The translations under genes were made by a program, and so were the position numbers. The notes below the pieces were generated by a model that made no database searches, was not told the origin of the DNA, and saw only the letters and a program-made list of their open reading frames with translations. DNA of 64,000 nucleotides from Planctomycetota bacterium (GTDB lineage: Bacteria > Planctomycetota > UBA8108 > JACQVS01), in contig JANQLS010000090.1 of assembly GCA_028280485.1 (NCBI GenBank), forward strand, positions 1-64,000. The letters run 5' to 3'. Of the stretch, positions 50,261-59,767 are shown piece after piece. Every line of letters starts with the position of its first letter. Within the stretch, counting starts at the first letter, position 1.

Positions 50261-50288
50261 GAGATTTCTCTTATGATGAATCAAGCGA

Positions 50289-51527
50289 TTAAGCCAAGAT
50301 CGACTTTGCTTTTTCTAATGCGGAAGCTAAAGCCACTATATCAGCTTCAGTCGTGTACAAGCCGACTGAGGCTCTGATCGTGGCTGGAACTTTAAAGTGA
50401 TCCATGATCGGTTGAGTACAGTGATGGCCGGCTCGAATCGCGATGCCTTCTAAGTCTAAGATCGCGGCTATATCGTGGGGGTGATGATTCTCTAATGTGA
50501 ATGAAAGCACTCCTGCCCGGTTGGAAGCTTCACCCACCCAATTCAATCCATCGATCTTTGAAAGCTCCTTGAATCCAAACTCAAGTAAATCACTTTCGTA
50601 TTTCGCGATATTTTCGATCCCAATTTCTTCAACGTATTCCAAGGCTTTTCCCAGGCCGATCACACCAGCCATATTCGGGGTTCCCGCTTCAAAGCGTTCA
50701 GGGGGAGCTTGGAATTGAGATTTTTCGAAGGTGACATCCGTGATCATTCCGCCACCTGATTGGTAGGGAGTCATCGTCTCTAAGAGCTCATATTTTCCGT
50801 AGAGAACTCCCACCCCAGTGGGGCCGTAGATTTTGTGACCGCTGAAGGTGAAGAAGTCACAATCCATTTGGCGCACATCGATAGGAGCGTGGGGAGTCGA
50901 TTGAGCGCCATCGATTAAAACAACAGCCCCAACCTTTTTAGCCTCACGAATGATCTCCTCGACAGGGTTCACTGTTCCGAGGGAGTTCGATGTATGAGTC
51001 ACCGCCACAATTTTAGTGCGTTCATTGAGGAGCTTTAAATACTCCTCCATGATCAGTTCTCCCTTGTCGTCGATTGGGATGACTCGAAGTTTAGCTTCGC
51101 GTTCTTCGCAAATGAGCTGCCAAGGAAGGATGTTGGAGTGATGCTCCATCTCGCTGATGAGGACTTCATCGCCGCTTGAAAGATTCTTTCGGCCGTAAGA
51201 GGAAGCTACGAGATTGATAGATTCCGTCGTCCCTCGTGTGAAGACGATTTCTTTAGAATCTTTGGCGTTGATGAAACGTTGAACGATATGTCGGGCTTCT
51301 TCGTAGGCAGAAGTCGCTCTCTCACTCAGGGCGTGGATGCCACGGTGTATGTTGGCATTATCTTGAAGATAGTATTCTTTTATCTTCTCGATAACTACAT
51401 CCGGTTTCTGAGTGCTCGCGGCATTATCCAGATAGATTAAGGGTTTGCCGTGAATTTTTTGCTGCAGAATCGGGAACTGAGCGCGACGTGCGTTAACGTC
51501 ATAGGGAGCTTGATGCACTGTGGTCAT
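50289..51527 (-). CDS. sufS: cysteine desulfurase SufS
   Basis: 412 aa, usual length. PLP lysine is Lys232 in FSGHKIYGPTGVG; the catalytic Cys370 is in RAGHHCTQPIMDH, the type II (SufS) context. Other hallmarks: IYLDNAASTQKP, ANIHRGIHALSERAT, ISEMEHHSNILPW. It releases sulfur from cysteine as a persulfide for cluster assembly on SufBCD. No sufU or sufE is visible in the window. Its start overlaps the sufD stop by 4 nt (ATGA), indicating translational coupling. Confidence 0.97.
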   Translation of the reverse strand: MTTVHQAPYDVNARRAQFPILQQKIHGKPLIYLDNAASTQKPDVVIEKIKEYYLQDNANIHRGIHALSERATSAYEEARHIVQRFINAKDSKEIVFTRGTTESINLVASSYGRKNLSSGDEVLISEMEHHSNILPWQLICEEREAKLRVIPIDDKGELIMEEYLKLLNERTKIVAVTHTSNSLGTVNPVEEIIREAKKVGAVVLIDGAQSTPHAPIDVRQMDCDFFTFSGHKIYGPTGVGVLYGKYELLETMTPYQSGGGMITDVTFEKSQFQAPPERFEAGTPNMAGVIGLGKALEYVEEIGIENIAKYESDLLEFGFKELSKIDGLNWVGEASNRAGVLSFTLENHHPHDIAAILDLEGIAIRAGHHCTQPIMDHFKVPATIRASVGLYTTEADIVALASALEKAKSILA

Positions 51528-52879
51528 GAGACCTCCACTAAAGCGGCTCCGTCTTGTTGGAGTTTTTTGTAGACGAATTGTTCAATCGTCTCTTTGACTT
51601 CTTCAACGGGTAGTTGCTCGATCACTTCCCGAGCGAAAGCGATGGTGAGCAGTTTTTGTGCGACATCTTCAGGGATACCCCGAGTGCGCAGATAGAACAA
51701 GGCATCATCGTCGAGTTGGCCGATCGTGGCGCCGTGAGTACAACGTACATCGTCGGCGTAGATCTCCAATTCAGGCTTGGTGTTCATGATGGCATCGTCT
51801 GAAAGCACTAAGCTTTGATTCGATTGCATCGCGTCGGTTTTTTGGGCGTCCTGAGCCACATAGATCTTACCGTTGAAAACACCACGAGCTTTTTCAGCGA
51901 GAATGTTTTTGTAGGTCTCAAAGCTATTACAGTGAGGCTCGGCGTGAACGATTCGAGTGTGATTATCGATGAGTTGTTCACCGTTACCTAAAACTAAGCC
52001 GTTGAGCGTACATTCGATATTCGTTCCCCCAAGATGGGCTGAGATATCGTTTCGAGTCAATCGACCACCGAGGCATACATTGTGGCTATTGAAGTTACTG
52101 TCTTGTTCCTGCGAGATCGCTAATGAAGCGATGTGGTAAGACGATTCGTCTTCTCGAGTGATCTTCAAGTGATCGAGATGAGCGTTCGCTTCGAGGGAAA
52201 CCTCGCCGACTGCATTCGTAAACCGAGTGCTTGAACTTTTTAAGCTGACGTAATCTTCGATGACCGTCGCCTTAGATTCGGCTTCGGCGTGAATGAGGAC
52301 GCGGGAATTTGCCATCGTGTCTTGGCTTTGAGCTGAAGAGACAAAAAGCAAATGGAGAGGCTTTTTGATTTGAGCCTTTTTCGAGATGCGAATGTAAATT
52401 CCATCCGACATGAACGCCGTATTCATTGCCACGAAGGGGTGATTTTGGAAGACGGCGCGTTTGCCGATTTGGCTTTCAATTTCTTGGCTTCGTTGAGAGT
52501 GCATCAAGGAATAGAGGCTACTCAATTCGATGCCTTCTTCTAAGTCTGCGTACTCTGAGAGCTCGTTTGAGAAGAAGCCATCGACAAAAACCAATTTGTA
52601 AGCATCTAAGTTGGGGAATTCAAACGGGGCGAGATCACTAGGGCTCACCGAGTTTTTTGCCTCGGGTGAAGCTGGGGCAAATTGATGCTTTTTGAAAGCC
52701 GTCAGATTTGTGTATTTCCATTCTTCATGGCGTTGAGTCGGGATGCCGAGCTCGTTAAATTTGGCCATGGCCTCTTCTCGTAGAGGCTGAGCCCAAATCC
52801 CACCGTTTTGAGACCAACGTTGAGTGAGCTCTTTGTAATTATTGAGGTAGATTTCTGGAGTATTTTTGAGGTCGGACAT
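51524..52879 (-). CDS. sufD: FeS cluster assembly protein SufD
   Basis: 451 aa. N-terminal helical part (WAQPLREEAMAKFNELGIPT; EEWKYTNLTAFKKH) and the right-handed beta-helix core with LGGTNIECTLNGLVLGNGEQ, DNHTRIVHAEPHCNS and the C-terminal DDVRCTHGATIGQLDDDALF. It pairs with SufB in the SufBC2D scaffold complex. 110 nt separate it from sufC and it overlaps sufS. The C-terminal REVIEQLPVEEV is typical. Confidence 0.96.
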   Translation of the reverse strand: MSDLKNTPEIYLNNYKELTQRWSQNGGIWAQPLREEAMAKFNELGIPTQRHEEWKYTNLTAFKKHQFAPASPEAKNSVSPSDLAPFEFPNLDAYKLVFVDGFFSNELSEYADLEEGIELSSLYSLMHSQRSQEIESQIGKRAVFQNHPFVAMNTAFMSDGIYIRISKKAQIKKPLHLLFVSSAQSQDTMANSRVLIHAEAESKATVIEDYVSLKSSSTRFTNAVGEVSLEANAHLDHLKITREDESSYHIASLAISQEQDSNFNSHNVCLGGRLTRNDISAHLGGTNIECTLNGLVLGNGEQLIDNHTRIVHAEPHCNSFETYKNILAEKARGVFNGKIYVAQDAQKTDAMQSNQSLVLSDDAIMNTKPELEIYADDVRCTHGATIGQLDDDALFYLRTRGIPEDVAQKLLTIAFAREVIEQLPVEEVKETIEQFVYKKLQQDGAALVEVS

Positions 52880-52989
52880 GACCTTGAACCCTGATTTCTT
52901 TGTCGGTCGAATCTGGGCCTTGTGCTTCGATTCGACGGTTGATTTTCTTTAAACTTCTTACGTTTTACGTTCTTACCAAGGAGGAGATA

Positions 52990-53745
52990 TCAGGCAGCGC
53001 CGACTGATTCTTCGATCCAGGAGTAACCTTTTGCTTCTAACTCTAAGGCCAGTTCCTTGTCGCCTGATTTGACGATCTTTCCTTTGTGAAGAACGTGGAC
53101 GAAGTCAGGGACGATGTAATCTAAGAGACGTTGATAGTGAGTGACAACGACGAATGAGCGTTCGGGTGAACGAAGCCGATTGACTCCTTCAGCGACGACT
53201 TTTAAAGCATCGATGTCGAGGCCACTATCTGTTTCGTCTAAAAGGGCGAGTTGGGGTTCTAAGACCGACATTTGAAAGACTTCATTTCGTTTTTTCTCAC
53301 CACCGGAGAAGCCTTCATTGACTGCGCGATGAAGGAATTTTTCATCCATTTCGACTTCCTTCATTTTGGTCTTTACCAATTTGAGGAACTCCATGGCATC
53401 GATTTCATCCTCACCGTTGTATTTCCTCTTGGCATTGACGGCAGCCTTGAGAAAGTAAGAATTGGAAACGCCGGGGATTTCTACGGGGTATTGGAAAGCT
53501 AAGAACAATCCTTCACAGGCGCGCTCTTCTGCTTCAAGCTCTAATAAATCGTTACCTTTGTACAGAACTTCTCCTCCGGTAACTTCATATTCTTCTCGCC
53601 CAGCTAGAACTTGAGCGAGAGTACTTTTACCTGAACCGTTGGGGCCCATGATGGCGTGTACCTCACCAGGATTGACGGTGAGGTTAATTCCGTTGAGGAT
53701 TTGAATGTCTTCTACTTTTGCTTGTAAGTTTTTGATCTCGAGCAT
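52990..53745 (-). CDS. sufC: FeS cluster assembly ATPase SufC
   Basis: 251 aa, typical. ABC ATPase motifs: Walker A MGPNGSGKSTLAQ near residue 36, signature GFSGGEKKRNEV, Walker B LALLDETDSGLD, and the switch His in VVTHYQRLLDYI. It drives conformational change in SufBD. Encoded 68 nt downstream of sufB. Confidence 0.97.
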   Translation of the reverse strand: MLEIKNLQAKVEDIQILNGINLTVNPGEVHAIMGPNGSGKSTLAQVLAGREEYEVTGGEVLYKGNDLLELEAEERACEGLFLAFQYPVEIPGVSNSYFLKAAVNAKRKYNGEDEIDAMEFLKLVKTKMKEVEMDEKFLHRAVNEGFSGGEKKRNEVFQMSVLEPQLALLDETDSGLDIDALKVVAEGVNRLRSPERSFVVVTHYQRLLDYIVPDFVHVLHKGKIVKSGDKELALELEAKGYSWIEESVGAA

Positions 53746-53813
53746 TTTTAGAGTCTCGACTTTGAGTAATGAGTTTTTACTTAGTTTATTCTTTGTTTAG
53801 GTAGGATTTGACT

Positions 53814-55259
53814 TTATCCCACACTGCCTTCCAAGCTCACGCTGAGCAGTTTTTGCGCTTCGATGGCGAATTCCATGGGGAGTTCGCGGAAAACTTCTTT
53901 GCAAAATCCATTTACGATCATGCTGATAGCGTCTTCCATATCGATACCGCGTTGGCGAAGATAAAACAATTGATCCTCACCAATTTTTGAAGTGGTCGCT
54001 TCGTGTTCAACTTTAGCGGTTTTGTTCATTGCTTCAATGTAAGGGAAAGTGTGAGCGCCACAGCGATCCCCGATCAACATCGAATCGCATTGTGAAAAGT
54101 TACGCGCGTTGGTCGCGCCTTTTAAAACTTTCACTAAACCGCGATAAGAGTTTTGACCTCTCCCGGCGGAAATGCCTTTGGAGATGATCGTGCTCTTTGT
54201 GTTTTTACCGACGTGAACCATTTTGGTTCCGGTGTCGGCTTGTTGGTAATTGTTGGTGACGGCGACAGAGTAGAATTCTCCGATCGAGTTGTCTCCTTGA
54301 AGGATACAGCTGGGATACTTCCAGGTAACGGCTGAACCGGTCTCAACTTGAGTCCAGGAGATCTTTGAGTTGTGACCTTTGCAAAGACCTCTTTTGGTAA
54401 CGAAGTTATAGATTCCACCTTTTCCATCCTTGTCACCGGGATACCAGTTTTGAACGGTGGAGTATTTGATTTGAGCGTCGTCTAAGGCGACTAACTCAAC
54501 GACGGCTGCGTGGAGTTGGTTTTCATCTCTTTGAGGAGCCGTACAACCTTCTAAGTAACTAACGTAGCTGGATTCTTCCGCCACGATCAAAGTTCTCTCA
54601 AACTGACCTGTTCCGGCAGCGTTGATGCGGAAGTAAGTGGAGAGCTCCATGGGGCAACGTACGCCTTTTGGAATGAAGCAGAACGAACCATCGCTAAAGA
54701 CGGCGCTGTTGAGCGCGGCGTAAAAGTTGTCGGTATAAGGAACGACTGTACCGAGATACTTTTTGATAAGTTCAGGATGATCTTGAACGGCTTCAGAGAA
54801 GGAGCTGAAGATGATGCCCTGTTCGGCGAGTTCCTTTTTAAAGGTTGTCGCTACTGAAACGCTGTCGAAGACCGCATCGACGGCGACGCCTGAGATTCGC
54901 TTTTGTTCATCGATCGAAATTCCGAGCTTGTCGAATGTGGCGCGGAGTTCGGGATCGACTTCATCTAAGCTTTCGAGTTTCTTCTTTGGCTTAGGAGCAG
55001 AGTAGTAGACGATTTCGTTGAAATCGACTTTCGGGTAATCGACCTTGGGCCAACGAGGCTCTTGAAGAGTTAACCAATGGCGGTAGGCCTTCAATCTGAA
55101 CTCCAAGAGGAATTCAGGTTCTTTTTTGATCGCAGAGATTTTACGAATGATGTCTTCATTGAGTCCCGGGGGAATACTTTCGTTTTCGATGTCTGTTACG
55201 AAACCGTACTTGTATTCGCGATTGGAAAGCTCATGAATGGACTCGGTGCTTGAGGTCAT
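53814..55259 (-). CDS. sufB: FeS cluster assembly protein SufB
   Basis: 481 aa. Conserved blocks: [78 protein letters not shown], and the C-terminal [19 protein letters not shown] carrying the cluster-ligand cysteine. It is the scaffold subunit on which clusters form. It is the first structural gene, 29 nt after the Rrf2 regulator. Confidence 0.97.
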   Translation of the reverse strand: MTSSTESIHELSNREYKYGFVTDIENESIPPGLNEDIIRKISAIKKEPEFLLEFRLKAYRHWLTLQEPRWPKVDYPKVDFNEIVYYSAPKPKKKLESLDEVDPELRATFDKLGISIDEQKRISGVAVDAVFDSVSVATTFKKELAEQGIIFSSFSEAVQDHPELIKKYLGTVVPYTDNFYAALNSAVFSDGSFCFIPKGVRCPMELSTYFRINAAGTGQFERTLIVAEESSYVSYLEGCTAPQRDENQLHAAVVELVALDDAQIKYSTVQNWYPGDKDGKGGIYNFVTKRGLCKGHNSKISWTQVETGSAVTWKYPSCILQGDNSIGEFYSVAVTNNYQQADTGTKMVHVGKNTKSTIISKGISAGRGQNSYRGLVKVLKGATNARNFSQCDSMLIGDRCGAHTFPYIEAMNKTAKVEHEATTSKIGEDQLFYLRQRGIDMEDAISMIVNGFCKEVFRELPMEFAIEAQKLLSVSLEGSVG

Positions 55260-55288
55260 CGAAGCTCCTCGATTCTTTTGGTTTAGTC

Positions 55289-55891
55289 TTATTCTTGATT
55301 GTTGAGTGAGAGTGAATTTTCAAACCGGGGCTGAGTGGTGAAATTCTCCAGTTGAATATTGGGGAGGTGTTCCGCTTTTTGGAGATACGTTTCTAACCAC
55401 CGACTCATATCCTTTTCGGGAAGTATAAGTTCAGCTAGTGTGGTTTGAGTTAGAAGATGGTCGACGATCATTTGGATGCCCGACCATAGAGTGCGAACGG
55501 AGCAATCACTGGTGTGCACGCAATTGTTGCGGTCACCGCTGAAGCGTTCGCAGACTTTTTTGTCGTAGATTTTGGTGCCGAGAGCGGCTAGGACTTCCGA
55601 GACGTTGATTTTTTGTGGAGGTCTCGAAAGACGGTAGCCACCTTTACATCCCCGGACGCTCTGGACGAGACCTGACTTGCCTAAGAGGCGAATCAGTTTC
55701 CCGGCGTACTGCGTGGAGATGCCTTCGATCTCGGCGATATCGTTGATGGTGAGCGAGGTTGTGGGGGTGCTGTCATCGGACTCAAACGATGGAGCAGTGG
55801 AGTCGGGTGAGGACTCCGCTTCATTTGACTCGGCTCGGGCTAAGCAGAGGATGCACCTTAAACCGTACTCTTCTTGAGCTGTGAGTTTCAT
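55289..55891 (-). CDS. Rrf2/IscR-like [2Fe-2S] transcriptional regulator of the suf operon
   Basis: 200 aa. The winged helix is split: [20 protein letters not shown], then a Ser/Asp/Glu-rich insert of about 25 residues, then [20 protein letters not shown] and [17 protein letters not shown]. The three cluster-ligand cysteines are present: C-x9-C-x5-C in [17 protein letters not shown]. Proteins of this family sense cluster status and repress suf/isc genes. Heading the suf operon fits that role. The C-terminal tail of about 40 residues is longer than usual. Confidence 0.9.
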   Translation of the reverse strand: MKLTAQEEYGLRCILCLARAESNEAESSPDSTAPSFESDDSTPTTSLTINDIAEIEGISTQYAGKLIRLLGKSGLVQSVRGCKGGYRLSRPPQKINVSEVLAALGTKIYDKKVCERFSGDRNNCVHTSDCSVRTLWSGIQMIVDHLLTQTTLAELILPEKDMSRWLETYLQKAEHLPNIQLENFTTQPRFENSLSLNNQE

Positions 55892-56954
55892 AATCGAGAG
55901 TGATTAACTTTCGAGGCTGAAGACGAATAATTGTTTTAAGATATTACAAATTAATACCTTGTGTCGTTTTGAGGGGGAAGCCTTCGCAGGTGTGTCTCGC
56001 AAATCTCCTCTCACTCTTCTTCATTTCAGTGGTGTTTAAGGATTTATTCCTTCCCTAAAGCGACGCTGAAATCTTATTAAGTCATTTATAAGTAAATGCT
56101 TAAGTGTGTAGAGGAGCTGTGGCTGAGGAACTGAGCTGGAAGAGCAGTCTGAATCCCATCCTCAAAAATAGCTACAATAGTGTAGTGTTTCTATATCGCT
56201 TGACAAGAGGAAATATTACAAAACTGTGAATGTTTATTAAATCTTTATTCCCAAACACTATACATAGTTTTCTTCTCTGCTTTGAGTTCCATTTCTATCG
56301 AATTATTAACTTCTTAAGACCGATCTGATTGCAATCGTCGGAATTGTGAATGAGTTCGTTAACAACTTGTGGATTCTTCAGCCCAAAATTCCTCGAGTTT
56401 TCCACCCACCCCACTCCCCAACCTCTACCTGGTAACGGACTCTGGCTTACCAGGTAGCGGGATGGGGGTGGTGATTTGTAAATTGTAAAAGGGGCAAATG
56501 GAAGCAGAGCACGAACCCTGGGTTCGGATGGGAGAGAATTTCAGAATTGCGAAAACAGATTTAAGGTTCAGCACTGAAATGAGTTAAGTTAAGAAGCTTA
56601 TTTTTCTACTCGAACCCAGGGTTCGGAAGGGATTTGAGCTTGGAATGGAAATTGGCTCGATAGGCGGTAGAATCCCAGTTCGTTTCCGTTACCTGGTAAG
56701 GGGTGGGGAGGGAGCGAGTGAGCTCTATTGGGCTATTAACGATTGTTGAAAATTGGCGGCTTGTTTCTCTGAATTCGCCTGCTTTTGAAGGTGGTTTGAG
56801 TGAGAAAGTTGGTCGACGTTGAAGAATGAGACGGGATGTCCGAGTTCGTTCCTTTTGGTTGAGACTGTTCGAGTGCTCACGGCTTCCGTCAACTCGACGC
56901 GCCGCAGTTCATTGAAGATTAAAATTTAATAAGAGATTTTTCAGGAGTTGATTC
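55892..56954. repeat. 1-kb divergent gene-free region with both palindrome families
   Basis: TACCWGGTA copies lie at about 56423, 56446 and 56686; AACCCWGGGTT copies at 56512 and 56611 (both perfect 16-nt CGAACCCWGGGTTCGG). The suf promoter must lie near 55900-56000, but no IscR-type operator could be assigned. No T-box or attenuator was seen in front of ilvD. Confidence 0.75.
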
Positions 56955-58628
56955 ATGACTTTCGATCCACGCCACAAAAGCCGAGTTCTACTCGATGGCC
57001 CAGACCGAGCGGGCGCTCGTGCGATGATGAAGGCCATCGGCTTCACCGACCGTGACCTCAAACGGCCCCAGATCGGCGTCGCTCACTGTTGGATCGAAAC
57101 CATGCCCTGCAATTTCAACCACCGCGAGTTGGCCGAAAAAGTAAAAGAAGGCATTCGAGCTGCCGGGGGAACTCCCATCGAATTGAACACCATCGCAATT
57201 ACCGATGGCATCACCATGGGAACCGAAGGTATGAAAGCTTCCCTGGTCAGTCGCGACCTGGTTGCCGATTCGGTCGAACTCGTTGCTCGCGGACACATGT
57301 TCGATGGACTCGTCACCATCTCGGGTTGTGATAAAACGATCCCCGGGATGGTTATGGCGATGGCTCGATTAGACATCCCCTCGGTTATGCTCTACGGTGG
57401 TTCGATCCATCACGGTGAGCACAACGGCTGTCCGATTACGATTCAAGAAGTCTTCGAAGCCATCGGAAGTCGAAACGCAGGGAAGATGGGCGAGAAAGAA
57501 TTTAAACAAATCGAGAACAACGCCTGCCCTGGTGCTGGAGCTTGTGGAGGTCAGTTCACCGCGAATACCATGGCGACCGCTTTTGAGATGATGGGAATTT
57601 CACCCATGGGCTTCAATGGCGTTCCGGCAACGGACAACGCTAAGGCCGAGACCGCCGTCCAAACAGGTAAACTCGTCATGAAGCTCCTTAAAAAGGGTAT
57701 GACTCCTCGTCAGATTATTACCAAGAAAAGTATCCAGAACGCCATCGCCGGGGTCATGGCTACCGGTGGTTCTACCAACGCTGTTCTCCATCTTTTAGCC
57801 GTCGCGCACGATGCGGGAATCAAGCTCAACATCAATGACTTTGATCGTATCTCCAAAAACACCCCTGTTGTTGCAAATCTCAAACCCTGGGGAAGGTACA
57901 CTGCAGTAGAGATGTTTGAAGCTGGAGGAATGGCTGTTGTCGCGAAGCGTTTACTTGATGAAGGTAAACTTCATGCCGACGAAATCACGGTGACTGGAAA
58001 AACGATCGCCCAAGAAGCAAGAAAAGCGAAACCACCTAAAGGACAACAAGTTTTCTGTCCTAAAGGTGAGGTGATCAAGCCTCACGGTGGGATCGGAATC
58101 CTTAAAGGAAACATCGCGACCGAAGGTTGTGTCATCAAGCTTTCAGGTCAATCGAAGACCGGTCATCGTGGCCCGGCTCGAGTTTTCAATAAAGAAGAAG
58201 ATGCTTTCAAAGCTATTAAAGACGGCAAGATCAAAGCCGGCGATGTCATCGTCATACGTTATGAAGGTCCCATCGGAGGACCAGGTATGCGCGAGATGCT
58301 CCATGTTACGGGTGCTCTTCAAGGAGCGGGTCTCGGAGATAGTGTAGCTCTTATGACTGATGGTCGTTTCTCAGGAGCGACGCATGGTTTTATGATCGGT
58401 CACATCTGCCCTGAAGCCGCTACCGGAGGTCCTATCGCCGCTCTTAAAAATGGTGATATCATTAATATCGATGTCAAGAAACGTCGCCTCGATGTTGAAC
58501 TCTCTGAAAGCGAACTTAAGAAGCGCCTGGCAAAATGGAAAGAACCTAAGCCAAAATACCCTAAAGGTGTTTACGCCAAATACGCTAAGTGTGTTTCTTC
58601 TGCTTCTGAAGGCGCGGTTACCTGCTAA
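56955..58628 (+). CDS. ilvD: dihydroxy-acid dehydratase IlvD
   Basis: 557 aa. The three cluster cysteines of the [2Fe-2S] type are in [13 protein letters not shown]-like sequence (Cys52), [11 protein letters not shown] (Cys125) and [13 protein letters not shown] (Cys197). C-terminal blocks [12 protein letters not shown] and [15 protein letters not shown] with PEAATGGPI are present. It makes 2-ketoacids in isoleucine and valine synthesis. AGGAG precedes the ATG and a terminator follows; it is not in an ilv operon here. Its cluster may be supplied by the neighbouring suf operon, though that is only proximity. Confidence 0.97.
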   Translation: MTFDPRHKSRVLLDGPDRAGARAMMKAIGFTDRDLKRPQIGVAHCWIETMPCNFNHRELAEKVKEGIRAAGGTPIELNTIAITDGITMGTEGMKASLVSRDLVADSVELVARGHMFDGLVTISGCDKTIPGMVMAMARLDIPSVMLYGGSIHHGEHNGCPITIQEVFEAIGSRNAGKMGEKEFKQIENNACPGAGACGGQFTANTMATAFEMMGISPMGFNGVPATDNAKAETAVQTGKLVMKLLKKGMTPRQIITKKSIQNAIAGVMATGGSTNAVLHLLAVAHDAGIKLNINDFDRISKNTPVVANLKPWGRYTAVEMFEAGGMAVVAKRLLDEGKLHADEITVTGKTIAQEARKAKPPKGQQVFCPKGEVIKPHGGIGILKGNIATEGCVIKLSGQSKTGHRGPARVFNKEEDAFKAIKDGKIKAGDVIVIRYEGPIGGPGMREMLHVTGALQGAGLGDSVALMTDGRFSGATHGFMIGHICPEAATGGPIAALKNGDIINIDVKKRRLDVELSESELKKRLAKWKEPKPKYPKGVYAKYAKCVSSASEGAVTC

Positions 58629-58650
58629 ATTTTTTGAACGATATCCAATC

Positions 58651-58700
58651 CTAAGCGGATGAAAGTTTCTTCATACGAACTTTCATCCGCTTAGTTTCTT
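58651..58700 (+). terminator. intrinsic terminator after ilvD
   Basis: CTAAGCGGATGAAAGTT pairs with AACTTTCATCCGCTTAG, a perfect 17-bp stem, followed by TTTCTT. Confidence 0.85.
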
Positions 58701-58720
58701 CCCTCATGAAAGGCTCTCTC

Positions 58721-59644
58721 ATGTCTTCAAAAAGAATTTCCGCTCAAGCTCTGTTCGTACTTGTCGCATTTCTCTTGTTACAAATAGAGAGCAGCCTATT
58801 CGCCGAAAAGAAAAACATACTTCTGTGGCCCGAAGGGGCGCCAGGTGCAGTCGGAACTGAAGATAAGGATAAGCCTCTTCTCATTCCTTATCCGGCTGAT
58901 CCCAAGAACAATACCGGGGCTGCAATCGTCGTTTGTCCTGGAGGAGGTTACGGTCACTTAGCCATGGATCACGAAGGCCATCAAGTTGCCAAGTGGCTGA
59001 ACTCGTTTGGTGTCAGCGCCTTTATTCTCAAATACCGAATCGCTCCCCGTTACCACTACCCAGCTCCGATTCTCGATGCTCAAAGAGCGTTACGTACTGT
59101 TCGTTCTCGTGCTCAAGAATGGAAGATCGATGCTTCTCGAATCGGTATTTTAGGTTTTTCAGCGGGAGGGCACTTAGCTTCATCGGCAGGAACGCATTTC
59201 GATATGGGGAAAAAGGATGCAAAAGATCCTATCGATAGAGTCAGTTGTCGCCCCGATTTTATGGTCCTGGTCTATCCTGTCATTTCATTCACGACGGAGT
59301 ACACGCACAAAGGTTCGAGGAGGAATTTTTGTGGAGAGAAACTTTCCACCGACTTGATGGAAAAGTTTTCCAATGAAAAACAAGTGACCGATCTCACACC
59401 TCCCACATTCTTGATGCACTCTTCAGGTGATAAACCGGTTCCACCCGAAAATAGCATTCTCTTCTATATGGCCTTAAGGAAGTTCAATATTCCCGCTGAG
59501 CTTCACATATATGAGCAAGGTCGCCACGGTTATGGTTTAGGTGGTAACGATCCCGTCCTTCGAACTTGGCCGAAAAGGTGTCAAGACTGGTTGGGTAAAA
59601 GAGGCTTACTTAAGAAGAAAGTCGAAGTCAAACGAAGGGCCTAA
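58721..59644 (+). CDS. secreted alpha/beta hydrolase (acetyl-esterase/lipase-like)
   Basis: The ORF opens at 58706; the ATG at 58721 has AAAGG seven bases upstream and is preferred. Signal peptide (ALFVLVAFLLLQIESSLFA), then the oxyanion motif VVCPGGGYGHLAMDHEG, nucleophile GFSAGGHLASSAG, acid in MHSSGDKPVPPENS and His in YEQGRHGYGLG. The WPEGAPGA start is typical of exported planctomycetal esterases similar to acetyl xylan esterases. It follows ilvD but a terminator separates them. Confidence 0.85.
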   Translation: MSSKRISAQALFVLVAFLLLQIESSLFAEKKNILLWPEGAPGAVGTEDKDKPLLIPYPADPKNNTGAAIVVCPGGGYGHLAMDHEGHQVAKWLNSFGVSAFILKYRIAPRYHYPAPILDAQRALRTVRSRAQEWKIDASRIGILGFSAGGHLASSAGTHFDMGKKDAKDPIDRVSCRPDFMVLVYPVISFTTEYTHKGSRRNFCGEKLSTDLMEKFSNEKQVTDLTPPTFLMHSSGDKPVPPENSILFYMALRKFNIPAELHIYEQGRHGYGLGGNDPVLRTWPKRCQDWLGKRGLLKKKVEVKRRA

Positions 59645-59703
59645 TGCTTCCTTAAAGCCCGTAGCCAAACTTTTTCAAATTCGGCTACGAACGAGATCAA
59701 ATT

Positions 59704-59744
59704 AAAAAAGGCGCTCAGGTGAATCTCCTGAGCGCCTTTTTTTA
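59704..59744. terminator. bidirectional intrinsic terminator
   Basis: AGGCGCTCAGG pairs with CCTGAGCGCCT with A-run and T-run on either side; it separates the converging esterase and BlaR1-like genes. Confidence 0.92.
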
Positions 59745-59767
59745 GGGTGTAGATAGGTCTAATTTGA

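Noticed and set aside
56720-56954. T-box or peptide attenuator upstream of ilvD
   Set aside because: No T-box motif, Ile/Val/Leu-rich leader peptide or alternative terminator could be found.
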